NCBI RefSeq assembly: GCF_013364355.1
Contig: NZ_CP054931.1
Location: 1,550,001 to 1,614,000, forward strand
Direction of reading: 5' to 3'
Length of the DNA stretch: 64,000 nt
Source of the DNA: Stenotrophomonas sp. NA06056
Lineage (GTDB): Bacteria > Pseudomonadota > Gammaproteobacteria > Xanthomonadales > Xanthomonadaceae
Made by a program: the position numbers and the translations under genes. Positions 15,109-22,549 of this stretch are shown here, piece by piece. Within the stretch, counting starts at the first letter, position 1. The number at the start of each line of letters is the position of its first letter. Below the pieces are notes generated by a model, which saw only the letters and a program-made list of their open reading frames with translations, ran no database searches and was not told the DNA's origin.

Positions 15109-15127
15109 AGGCGACCAACGGTCGCCT
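15105..15127 (+). repeat. SMAG/REP palindrome overlapping the gcd stop codon
   Basis: GTAG followed by AGGCGACC-AAC-GGTCGCCT (8-bp perfect stem). The TAG of the GTAG header is the gcd stop codon. The element sits in the 37-base gap between convergent gcd and the alcohol dehydrogenase gene and probably acts as a bidirectional transcript end. Confidence 0.8.
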
Positions 15128-15145
15128 CCGTTCTGCGACGGTTGA

Positions 15146-16135
15146 TCAAACCGTCACCACCACCTTGCCGATCTGCTCGTTCGATTCCAGGTAGCGGTGC
15201 GCGTCCTGGATCTGTGCGAACGTAAACACCTTGGCGATCAGCGGCGCCAGCACGCCCTTTTCCAGGCCGTCGACAATGAACGCCTTCGCACGCGCCAGCG
15301 CTGCGTCGTCAGACACGATTTCCGAGTACAGGTAGCCCTTCAGCGTCAGCGACTTGCCCAGTACGTTGAACAGCGGGAACGGCGTCGGCTCGCTGCTCAG
15401 CGCGCCATACTCCAGCAGGATGCCGCCGCGTGCCATCGCCTCGGTGAGCGGCACGAACTGAGGGCCGCCGATGGGATCGAATACCACGCGCGCGCCCGCA
15501 CCTGCGGTGATGCGTGCAACTTCGGCCACCAGGTCCTGTTCCTGGGTGGCGATGACATGGGCGGCGCCGGCATCGAGCAGCGCCTGGCGCTTGCCTGGGC
15601 CACGGGTTACCGCAATCGGCGTCGCGCCCACCGCATTGGCGATCTGGATGGCGGCCAGGCCAACGCTGCTTGACGCTGCGGTGATGATCACGAAATCGCC
15701 GGCAGCCAGCTTGGCCTGCTCCAGCAGCGCGCCCCAGGCGGTGACGTACTGCATCCACACCGCAGCGGCCTGCTCGAAGCCCAGTGACGTTGGATGCTTC
15801 ACCACCAGCCGCGCCGGTATGTTGGCCAGCTCGCCGTAGGTGCCCCAACGGGCGATGTCCAACGGCGGCACCACGCTGACCGCATCGCCTGCAGCGAAGC
15901 CGGTCAGCGCGCTGCCCACGGCTTCAACCACGCCCGCCGCTTCATAGCCGAGGCGGCTCGGGAACTCGGCCTGCTGCAGATAGGCGCCGTTGCGGAACAT
16001 CACCTCGGCGCGGTTCAGGCCGATGGCCTTGACCCGGATCTGGATCTCATCGGTGGCAGGAGCGGGTACGTCGATATCGTCAACGCGCAGCACATCGGCG
16101 TCGCCATAGGCGTGGATGCGGACAACCTGGGTCAT
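15146..16135 (-). CDS. Zinc-type alcohol dehydrogenase / quinone-oxidoreductase-like protein (MDR family)
   Basis: Medium-chain reductase of 329 residues: GroES-like N-terminal domain (VKAIGLNRAEVMFRNGAY), then a Rossmann domain with a glycine-rich turn (AASSSVGLAAIQIANAVGA) binding NADPH. The zinc ligands of classical ADHs are not evident, so it resembles the quinone oxidoreductase branch; substrate unknown. ATG 16135 has GGAG five bases upstream; an in-frame TTG at 16147 is less likely. It is divergent from a LysR gene 122 bases away, which most likely controls it. Confidence 0.88.
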   Translation of the reverse strand: MTQVVRIHAYGDADVLRVDDIDVPAPATDEIQIRVKAIGLNRAEVMFRNGAYLQQAEFPSRLGYEAAGVVEAVGSALTGFAAGDAVSVVPPLDIARWGTYGELANIPARLVVKHPTSLGFEQAAAVWMQYVTAWGALLEQAKLAAGDFVIITAASSSVGLAAIQIANAVGATPIAVTRGPGKRQALLDAGAAHVIATQEQDLVAEVARITAGAGARVVFDPIGGPQFVPLTEAMARGGILLEYGALSSEPTPFPLFNVLGKSLTLKGYLYSEIVSDDAALARAKAFIVDGLEKGVLAPLIAKVFTFAQIQDAHRYLESNEQIGKVVVTV

Positions 16136-16236
16136 GGGGGTCTCCAAAGGGAACGCCGGCTGGTGGCCGGGCAGGGGGAACAGAGCGCTACTGTGCGCGT
16201 GGCCGACGAACGATAGAAGGGGTAATCTGGCGTTTC

Positions 16237-16259
16237 ATTGGAAAACAATAGTTTGCAAT
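16237..16259. promoter_or_regulatory. LysR-type binding palindrome in the divergent ADH/LysR gap
   Basis: ATTG-N5-CAAT at 16237-16249, with another CAAT at 16256-16259 that overlaps the LysR start codon. This resembles a LysR T-N11-A style site and its place suggests autoregulation. Confidence 0.4.
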
Positions 16260-17166
16260 GGACCTGATCGTACCCCTGCGCAGCTTCGCCAAGGTGGCCG
16301 AGGTGGGCTCGTTCGCCGCCGCTGCCGACGCATTGGACCTGTCGCCGCAACTGGTCGGCAAGCATGTGCAGACGCTGGAACAGCATCTGGGCGTGCGCCT
16401 GCTCAACCGCACCACACGCAAGCAGAGCCTGACCGACTTCGGGCAGGCGTACCTGGCCCGCGCCCGGGTCATCCTGGAGGAAGTGGAGAGTGCCGAGCAG
16501 TTGGCCGAAATCGCGCGCGGTCGACCGATGGGCCGGCTGCGGATCAGTGCGCCGGTCACCTTCGGCGTGCACGCGCTGGGGCCGGCGGTGGTGGCCTACA
16601 TGCAGCAGTATCCCGACGTGCAGGTGGATCTGAACCTGTCCAACAGCCTGGTCAACGTGGTTGAAGACGGCTACGACCTGGTGTTCCGCACCGGTGACCT
16701 TGCCGACAGCGGCCTGGTCGCGCGGCGGCTGGGGCCGTACCCGCTGGCCCTGTGCGCCGCGCCCGGCTATCTGGCCGCACGGCCGCCGATCGTCCACCCG
16801 CAGGACCTGAGCCGGCACGAATGCCTGGGCTTCGCCCACTCGATGATCCGTACGCGGTGGAGCTTCCATGACCCGCAGGGCGGGGTGTTGACCGTGCCGG
16901 TCTCCAGTCGCTTCATGGTCAACCAGGCCGAGCCGTTGCTGACCGCTGCGGTCGGTGGGCTGGGACTGATCCTGCAGCCGTTCGAGATGATGTCTGCTGC
17001 CCTGGCCAGCGGCGGACTGGTGGAGGTGCTGCCTCGGTTCGTGCCCGTATCCACCTCGATCAACCTGCTGTATCCCCGCGACCGCCAGGTGACGCCGAAG
17101 CTGCGCAGCTTCCTGGACTTCTGCGTGGCGCGCTTCACCGAACGGAGCATGGCGCGCGTGTGTTGA
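16258..17166 (+). CDS. LysR-family transcriptional regulator
   Basis: Typical LysR protein of 302 residues: N-terminal winged helix-turn-helix (FAKVAEVGSFAAAADALDLSPQLVGKHVQTLEQHLGVRL is the region, residues 8-46) and a periplasmic-binding-like effector domain from about residue 90 (GRLRISAPVTFG). The subfamily with SAPV and F-R-x-G resembles CrgA/DmlR-type regulators that often sit divergent from an oxidoreductase, as here. Effector unknown. No clear ribosome site; the start is the first Met and lies within the proposed operator. Confidence 0.93.
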   Translation: MDLIVPLRSFAKVAEVGSFAAAADALDLSPQLVGKHVQTLEQHLGVRLLNRTTRKQSLTDFGQAYLARARVILEEVESAEQLAEIARGRPMGRLRISAPVTFGVHALGPAVVAYMQQYPDVQVDLNLSNSLVNVVEDGYDLVFRTGDLADSGLVARRLGPYPLALCAAPGYLAARPPIVHPQDLSRHECLGFAHSMIRTRWSFHDPQGGVLTVPVSSRFMVNQAEPLLTAAVGGLGLILQPFEMMSAALASGGLVEVLPRFVPVSTSINLLYPRDRQVTPKLRSFLDFCVARFTERSMARVC

Positions 17167-17206
17167 TTGAAGCATGCGCAGCGAGCGGAGGCCTCGGTCG
17201 TTTACG

Positions 17207-17758
17207 ATGACGTCTCGCTCCATCTGCAGAGGATCTGCCATCACCGTGTTGCATCTTTCCGCGTCCTGTTCTGTCCGCCTCGGATGCGGCGTTGGATTGC
17301 TGCTGCTGATCGGCAGCGCCGTCACTGCCAACGCACAGACGCCCGCCGCCGCGATCGCAGAGTGGGAATTGCACGGGCGCGCGGAAGGCCTGGCCCGGCC
17401 GGACACCGTCTGCCAGGATTTCCTCCAAGCGATGGGGCGAAAACCTGCCGAACTGGAGTACATCGGCTGCACGCAGGACGACGCCTCATACCTGCAGCCG
17501 ATGGAAGCGCGGTATCGCGTCAGCGGCGCATCGGCGGCGAGGATTGAAGCCTACCTGCAGCAGACCTTCGGCATGCCGCCATTAACGTATGTCTGCTGTG
17601 GCTGGAGCAACGGCGCACCCTATTTCTGGCGCCAGCGGCCGGGCAGCGTCAATTACCAGATCGGCATGGGCGTGGAATCGCTGCATCATCCGCGCGGGCA
17701 GTGGAGTGCGATTCCCTACTTCGCGGTGACCGTTGCGGTGAACCGGAAAAGCCCGTGA
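17207..17758 (+). CDS. DUF4952-like exported protein
   Basis: About 183 residues with an N-terminal signal peptide ending TANAQ. The core CQDFLQAMGRKPAELEYIGC, followed by YRVSGASAARIEAYL and TYVCCGW, matches what I recall of DUF4952, a small Cys-containing secreted family of unknown function. The start is uncertain: ATG 17207 is preferred over ATG 17174, which is only 7 bases after the LysR stop, and a GTG at 17246 is possible. A second small secreted gene follows after 38 bases. Confidence 0.65.
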   Translation: MTSRSICRGSAITVLHLSASCSVRLGCGVGLLLLIGSAVTANAQTPAAAIAEWELHGRAEGLARPDTVCQDFLQAMGRKPAELEYIGCTQDDASYLQPMEARYRVSGASAARIEAYLQQTFGMPPLTYVCCGWSNGAPYFWRQRPGSVNYQIGMGVESLHHPRGQWSAIPYFAVTVAVNRKSP

Positions 17759-17796
17759 TGGCGTACGCTTGGGCACCGACCACTGGCGTACATGGA

Positions 17797-18192
17797 ATGA
17801 CGAACATGCCTCCGATGCTGCTCCGCGTTGCTGCCATCACGCTCACCCTGGCGATGAGTCCGATGGCCATCGCCGCCACCGCTGAACCGCTGCAGTTGCA
17901 GCAGGCCGAAGCGCTGACGTACTGGAAGCCGGTGGAGGGCACTTTCCGCCCACGACTGAATGCCGATCCCGGGCGCGTGCAGTTCGCAGAGGAGGTGACC
18001 GTGGCCTATTCGGTCAACAAGCGCGGCCGGACCTATGACGTGAAGGTGGTGGATGCCAAGCCATCGACGGCCTTCAGCGGCTGGGCGTTGAATGCGGTCA
18101 AGGCGATGCGCTTCACTGCAACGGACAGCAACACCGAGCGTACGCCGATCCGCAGCGAAATGACCGCACGCTGGGGCGGCAGCAGCAAGTAG
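17797..18192 (+). CDS. Periplasmic protein with a TonB C-terminal-like domain
   Basis: 131 residues from ATG 17797. Residues 1-22 form a signal peptide (SPMAIAA); the rest has the beta-alpha-beta pattern of TonB C-termini (VTVAYSVNKRGRTYDVKVVDAKPS... WALNAVKAMRF). It lacks the long Pro-rich spanning segment of a true TonB and looks like a free periplasmic protein, so annotation as an energy transducer would be doubtful. Role unknown. Confidence 0.65.
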   Translation: MTNMPPMLLRVAAITLTLAMSPMAIAATAEPLQLQQAEALTYWKPVEGTFRPRLNADPGRVQFAEEVTVAYSVNKRGRTYDVKVVDAKPSTAFSGWALNAVKAMRFTATDSNTERTPIRSEMTARWGGSSK

Positions 18193-18196
18193 CGCG

Positions 18197-18589
18197 TCAG
18201 GTCGGTACCCGCACCATCTTCGCCATCAGGTGTTCAACCACGCCCGCTGGGTCCGCCGTGCGGCCCACATGCGTGCTGGACATCTGCACCACCGAGCTGC
18301 GCTTGGCGGTCAGGAAATGGAAGCGCGCGCGCGCGGGCAGCTGCGCGATGGGGCCGGCGCTGGCATCGCCCCGGCAGATCGCCACGATGGCATCCAGCCA
18401 CGGCTGCAGGGCTTCAATATCCAGCGCGGGCGCGAAGGCCTGCAGGCGCGCGGCATCGATCTCGATCGCCGCTTCCAGGTGACGTGCCCCCGGGCAGGAC
18501 ACGATCACGCCGACGTTGATGAACTCCTCGCGCTCCACCCGCGGTACCACGCGGATGACCGCATAGTCATACGTGTGCAGCGTGGGCAC
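18197..18589 (-). CDS. DUF3037 family protein
   Basis: 130 residues beginning with TYDYAVIRVVPRVEREEFINVGVIV, the hallmark of DUF3037 (function unknown). Its start overlaps the end of the HipA-like gene by 23 bases, so the two are translationally coupled. HipA-like kinase genes are known to neighbour DUF3037 genes in many genomes, suggesting the two proteins act together. No toxin or antitoxin activity can be inferred from this sequence alone. Confidence 0.85.
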   Translation of the reverse strand: MPTLHTYDYAVIRVVPRVEREEFINVGVIVSCPGARHLEAAIEIDAARLQAFAPALDIEALQPWLDAIVAICRGDASAGPIAQLPARARFHFLTAKRSSVVQMSSTHVGRTADPAGVVEHLMAKMVRVPT

Positions 18590-19343
18590 GGATGGCCTCC
18601 TGCACGAACACCGCCCGCACCTTCAGGCGATGCTTCAGATAGTTGATGTAGCCCTGCCGGTAGGCCTGGGGACTGTCGAACGCTGGCTCATCCACCAGCC
18701 AGCTGTCCGGCACCTGGCCGACGATGCGTTCGATTTCGGCATCCGGCAGGCGCGCGGCCAGCTCGGCATCCACTTCGGCGATGCGGCTTGCGAACGACAG
18801 CAGCACGTGGTCACGAATCAGCACGAAGGGTTTTTCGCAGGCATCGCCGGCATTGGCCCAGTCGTGATGGAAGTACATCGCCGCGCCGTGGTCGATCAGA
18901 TACAGCTTGCGGTGCCAGACCATCAGGTTCGGATTGCGCGTGGTGCGGTCGACGTTGCTGGTGAACGCATCGAACCAGACGATGCGCGAGGCCAGGTCAG
19001 CGTCCACCGGCATCGCCGCCGGGTCATAGTTGATCGCGCCGGGCAGGTAATCCATACCCAGGTTCAGGCCCTCGCTGGCGCGGATCAGGTCCTGGATCTC
19101 CGGGTCGGGTTCGGTGCGGGCGAACTCGCTGTCCAGCTCCACAAACAGGATTTCCGGAATCGGCAGGCCCACCGCGCGTGCCATCTCGCCCGCGATCAGT
19201 TCGGCAATCAGCGCCTTTGGCCCTTGGCCGGCACCACGGAACTTGAGCACCGCCATGCCGTCGTCGTCGGTCTCGACCACGGCGGGCAGTGAGCCACCTT
19301 CCCGCAAGGGGGTGATGTAGCGGAGGGCATGGACAGTACGCAT
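18567..19343 (-). CDS. HipA-like kinase family protein
   Basis: 258 residues with the HipA-like phosphotransferase plan: AVLKFRGAGQGPKALIAELIAGEMARAVGLP in the N-lobe (nucleotide-binding region), catalytic FDAFTSNVDRTTRNPN (Asp/Asn/Asp pattern) and the metal-binding LIDHGAAM. It lacks the separate N-terminal HipA subdomain and has no HipB-type regulator beside it, so it is not a canonical hipBA persistence module. First gene of a two-gene unit with the overlapping DUF3037 gene. Substrate unknown. Confidence 0.82.
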   Translation of the reverse strand: MRTVHALRYITPLREGGSLPAVVETDDDGMAVLKFRGAGQGPKALIAELIAGEMARAVGLPIPEILFVELDSEFARTEPDPEIQDLIRASEGLNLGMDYLPGAINYDPAAMPVDADLASRIVWFDAFTSNVDRTTRNPNLMVWHRKLYLIDHGAAMYFHHDWANAGDACEKPFVLIRDHVLLSFASRIAEVDAELAARLPDAEIERIVGQVPDSWLVDEPAFDSPQAYRQGYINYLKHRLKVRAVFVQEAIRAHAAHV

Positions 19344-19375
19344 GGGCGCATTCTAGCGTGGCCCATGGGTGGGGT

Positions 19376-19396
19376 GCGCCGGGCGATGCCCGGCGC
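19376..19396 (-). terminator. Hairpin between effector gene and hipA-like gene
   Basis: Perfect 9-bp stem GCGCCGGGC / GCCCGGCGC, loop GAT, in the 64-base gap after the effector gene; it probably separates the effector/immunity unit from the HipA-like unit. No T-run. Confidence 0.45.
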
Positions 19397-19407
19397 CATC
19401 CTTGACC

Positions 19408-20811
19408 TCAGTGCGACAGCGCGCTGCGCTGCTGTTCCTGCACCTGCTGGCGCGTCTGCTCTTGCGAGGCGTGGTCGGCCTGGCGCTGGTTGACGATAGC
19501 GAGGCTGTCCAGGCTTTCCTGCACCGGCCGCTGTACGGCTTCAGCGGTGGCTGCCGATGCGCGCAGCGACGCAGGATCATCCAGCGCGCCCTTCACCACG
19601 AACACATTCTGCGCCGCGGCGATATCCCCCGACTGTCGGCTGAGCACCACATGATCCACGCGGTCCAGGCCGTTCTCGCGGGCCAGCACCAGCAGGCTCG
19701 CGCTCAGGCGTTCACTGGAGGCGTCAAAGCTGCGGCCGTTGGCGGCATCCAACTCTGCCACCTTGCCGCGGATCTGATCGTGCAGGGCGCGGTCGTTGCC
19801 GCCCGCCAGCGGTGCTGTCTGCGCCGTGATCGGCACGTGGGCGTAGGTGCCCACGGTGTGATCGAAATAGTGCAGCGTGGACGGCGAGGTGCTGGTGTCG
19901 AAGTAGGGCTGCCGTGGTGGCGCGCCTTTACCCAGAGAGAGGCCGTTCTGTTCCAGCAGGCTTTCCTGCAGGCCCAGCTGCGCCATGTTCACCGACATCC
20001 GGCTGATGCCATCAGGTGCGGGGTTCTTGGCTTCTTCCTCGCAGGCGCGGCCGATGGCATCGGTGGCGTAGTAGTTCTGGTAATCCGAATTGCCGTTGGG
20101 ACCCAGCCGCGACGACACGCCTTCGTCGTAGTAGTGCTTGCCCATGCCCTCGATGTTGGCGGCAGTGGCGGTCATGCTCAGGTCTTCATTGAGTGTGAGG
20201 TCCGGATGCGCGGTATAGGTCATCGGTGGGCCAGGCTGCACGCGCACGAATTCCTTGGCACGGGTACTTGCTCCGTAGACATCCTGCAGCGTGGCGTCCG
20301 GGTTGGCGGTCTTGACCATGCCTACCAATGCGTTCCAGCCCTCGATGTTCGCCGATGCCTCATCGCGCCGGTTGGCTGCGAGCAGGGTGCCGATGGCCTG
20401 GGTGTAGTCGTGGGTCGAGTCGCGTGCGGCAATGTCTGCAATATCGGCATCAAACTGCTTATAGGCAAGTTCGGTCGCTGCATCATTGAACCCATGCTGC
20501 AGCTCATGGCCCAGCACGAAGGTCAGCTCTGCAGCGTCGTGCCTATCCGGGGCTGTTGGGGTGGACAGACTGGATGCTGGCAGGCTGATCGTCTTTGCGC
20601 CGCCGTCGTACTCGCCGCCCACGCTGCTGTCGGCAGGCAGCAGCTCAAAGCGCTGCAGATGACCGGCGGCGATGGCCGCGTCGACCTGGGTTGCCAGCGC
20701 CGGAGAATTGGCAATGGCCCTGCGAAGGTTGTCGACCTGATCGGTCGTTACATCGGGTTTTCCTGCAAATTCGGTCAGCAGGCGTTCCGTATCCGCTGAA
20801 AGCGTAGGCAT
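19408..20811 (-). CDS. Putative X-T4SS antibacterial effector: HExxH metallopeptidase-like domain plus XVIPCD signal
   Basis: 467 residues. Near the N-terminus is LTFVLGHELQHGF (HExxH, residues 102-106) with downstream RRDEASANIEGW (Glu at about 151/157) as possible third zinc ligand, a zincin arrangement. The last 130 residues match the XVIPCD pattern that targets effectors to the Xanthomonadales bacterial-killing type IV secretion system: QIRGKVAELDAANGRSFD, SERLSASLLVLARENGL, RVDHVVLS, NVFVVKGALDDP, then a Gln-rich tail. ATG 20811 has AAGGAG eight bases upstream; an in-frame extension to 20856 would overlap the upstream gene. A lipoprotein gene lies 13 bases upstream, the position expected of its immunity protein. 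The target is not known; a cell-wall or periplasmic protein target is likely because the partner is periplasmic. Confidence 0.85.
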   Translation of the reverse strand: MPTLSADTERLLTEFAGKPDVTTDQVDNLRRAIANSPALATQVDAAIAAGHLQRFELLPADSSVGGEYDGGAKTISLPASSLSTPTAPDRHDAAELTFVLGHELQHGFNDAATELAYKQFDADIADIAARDSTHDYTQAIGTLLAANRRDEASANIEGWNALVGMVKTANPDATLQDVYGASTRAKEFVRVQPGPPMTYTAHPDLTLNEDLSMTATAANIEGMGKHYYDEGVSSRLGPNGNSDYQNYYATDAIGRACEEEAKNPAPDGISRMSVNMAQLGLQESLLEQNGLSLGKGAPPRQPYFDTSTSPSTLHYFDHTVGTYAHVPITAQTAPLAGGNDRALHDQIRGKVAELDAANGRSFDASSERLSASLLVLARENGLDRVDHVVLSRQSGDIAAAQNVFVVKGALDDPASLRASAATAEAVQRPVQESLDSLAIVNQRQADHASQEQTRQQVQEQQRSALSH

Positions 20812-20824
20812 GGTGCGGTGCTCC

Positions 20825-21442
20825 TTACTGCACGGTGACAAGGCGGACGCAGGCATGCGCCGGCTCGCCAGACGGGGTCGGATTCTCGGCCATCGTGTCG
20901 ACCTTGATGATCAGGTTCGGGCGATCGAAACGGTCATGGATGACGCGGCCGTGCTCGCCGCGCGTTGTTTCGCGCTTGAAGCCCGCTGCCTGCAGGCCCG
21001 AGGCGAACTGATCGAAGTCGACCTGGCAGATCGCCGTTGCGTTGGCTTTGCGCTCGGCGGTGGTATCGATGAAATTGAGATCCAGGCGCGCATCGGCGGC
21101 GCCAGCCTTCCTGATTTCGAGGCCGTAGCTCCATTCCGGCGTCAGTGTGCCGCCGTAGCCGAAATGACCCGGGCCGAAACTCTGCGCAGGTGCCTGCATG
21201 GCGTGCGATACCCGTTCAAGGGTCAGTTCACGGGTGGAGGTGGTGTCCTTGATCAGATCCAGCAGACGCAACAGGAGTTGGTCTGCGGTGAGCGCAGACG
21301 GCGTTGCGGCGTCGGAGGCGGTCGATGCCATGGTAACGGGTCCTTGAGAAGTCGACGAACGATCAGTCGCATGTGTGCAGGCGCAGAGCGAGGCCGAACA
21401 TAGGGCGATTGCCCACGGCCGTGTGAATGCGTACCCAAACAT
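20825..21442 (-). CDS. Putative immunity lipoprotein (X-Tfi-like) for the adjacent effector
   Basis: 205 residues with a lipoprotein signal peptide (lipobox SLCAC, lipidated Cys22 when starting at ATG 21442, which has AGGGAA six bases before it). The mature part is a soluble domain with no family I recognise (core RELTLERVSHAMQ, YGGTLTPEWSYGLEI, CQVDFDQFASGLQAAGF). First gene of a pair with the XVIPCD protein; 13 bases separate them. Known immunity proteins of this secretion system are often lipoproteins or periplasmic proteins coded next to the effector, so the assignment follows from context, not from homology. Confidence 0.65.
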   Translation of the reverse strand: MFGYAFTRPWAIALCSASLCACTHATDRSSTSQGPVTMASTASDAATPSALTADQLLLRLLDLIKDTTSTRELTLERVSHAMQAPAQSFGPGHFGYGGTLTPEWSYGLEIRKAGAADARLDLNFIDTTAERKANATAICQVDFDQFASGLQAAGFKRETTRGEHGRVIHDRFDRPNLIIKVDTMAENPTPSGEPAHACVRLVTVQ

Positions 21443-22058
21443 AAGCGTTCCCTGCATGTTGAGCGCTGACCCTAGAGTGGGTCAGGTGAATCACAGGTTA
21501 AATGCAATTGACGATTGCTGGAATCGGGGCAGGATGCATTCGGCTCAGGTAGTTGCTGCAAGCGGAGTGGCCGGGCCCGGAAGCCACGGAATTTTCTTCA
21601 CTTCGCCATTCCGTCAGCGGTGGCAGCATCCAACCGTGTAGACGATCAAGCGCAGGCGTGGCCTTGCGTAGCGGGTGTCCCTGCCGCTTTCCCGCGACCG
21701 GCACTCCGCAACCAGTTTCCGGCACATTGCGCAGCGTTGAACGTGGCCCTGCGAGGCCACTCCCCCGGCAAGGAGGCCCGCGATGCACAGTCCTGTTCAC
21801 GCGTATACCCACCGCATCAGGGACCGGCCTGTGGCACAGGCAGCGGGTGCGGGTGTTTACGAATTTGCTGAAACCGCTGCTGCGGTTCATGCAGCCTCAG
21901 ACAGAATTCTTCCGTGAGTTGAGCACCGATGGTCGGCTCTGCATCCCGCCGTGCGCAGAGCCGCTACATGCATGCGAGTCGCCCCACGATGCTGTTTCGT
22001 TCGCAGCACTGGGCGCGCATCTCGTCCACGATGTCCACGCAGGCTTCCGAGGTGCACG
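21443..22058. other. 616-base gap with no recognised gene
   Basis: Several overlapping open frames on both strands have no family features or good start sites, except the short frame at 21783-21917 listed separately. GC is somewhat lower and less periodic than in neighbours, which suits decayed or regulatory DNA. No tRNA-like fold, insertion sequence ends or SMAG element were seen. Confidence 0.5.
21783..21917 (+). CDS. Candidate 44-residue protein with a strong ribosome binding site
   Basis: An ATG preceded by CAAGGAGGCCCGCG (near-perfect anti-16S match at seven-base spacing) opens a 44-codon frame (MHSPVHAYTHRIRDRPVAQ... ending DRILP). It has no membrane segment or known domain; Ala/Val-rich with an acidic middle. 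Only the ribosome site supports it. Confidence 0.35.
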   Translation: MHSPVHAYTHRIRDRPVAQAAGAGVYEFAETAAAVHAASDRILP

Positions 22059-22394
22059 ATGAGCAACGAATCGAGAGGAGCCCTGCCGCCCCTGGATCTG
22101 GATGATGCCAAGGCCGAGCAGATGATTGGCAAGCTGGTACTGGTGGGCGTCACCCGTTTTGGTGGCGATGGCCAGGTGCAGGGGCTGGAACAGTTTGCTG
22201 GCACCGTGCTGCGGGTCAGCGCCGAAGAGGGACTGGTGCTGGCCGATGGTGATGACGGGCATGAGCGCTACCTGCCGCCGATGCTGGACCAGTACCTGCC
22301 GGCCGCGCCGGGTGAGTACCAGTTGCGGTCCAGTGGCGTGACGGTGATCGATCCCGATTATCTGTCCACCTGGGAACTGCACGCACGGCAGTAG
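22059..22394 (+). CDS. Hypothetical 111-residue protein
   Basis: Starts at ATG 22059 (MSNESRGALPPLDLDDAKAEQ), with GAGGTG seven bases upstream. It is acidic and has no signal peptide. The centre (IGKLVLVGVTRFGGDGQVQGLEQFAGTVLRV, residues about 19-49, and LVLADGDDGHERYLPP) looks like a small beta-barrel. The C-terminus ends DPDYLSTWELHARQ. I do not recognise a named family; genes like this are common in xanthomonads, in my recollection. Longer frame upstream to 21951 has no support. Confidence 0.7.
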   Translation: MSNESRGALPPLDLDDAKAEQMIGKLVLVGVTRFGGDGQVQGLEQFAGTVLRVSAEEGLVLADGDDGHERYLPPMLDQYLPAAPGEYQLRSSGVTVIDPDYLSTWELHARQ

Positions 22395-22549
22395 GCGAGG
22401 GGCATCCGGGGTGGGGGCAGGCCAGGTGTGGCCATAGCTTTGCAGGATGGGGCGACTAGTCCTTCCGGCCCATTTGCCGATGGGCAGGGGGTGCTAGATT
22501 CGGCCCATGCCCGCAGTGCGGGTATCCAACTCACTCCCAGGGGATAAGG

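Noticed and set aside
17797..18192. A third true TonB
   Set aside because: It has a signal peptide in place of a membrane anchor and no Pro-rich spacer, so it is kept only as a TonB-C-like periplasmic protein.
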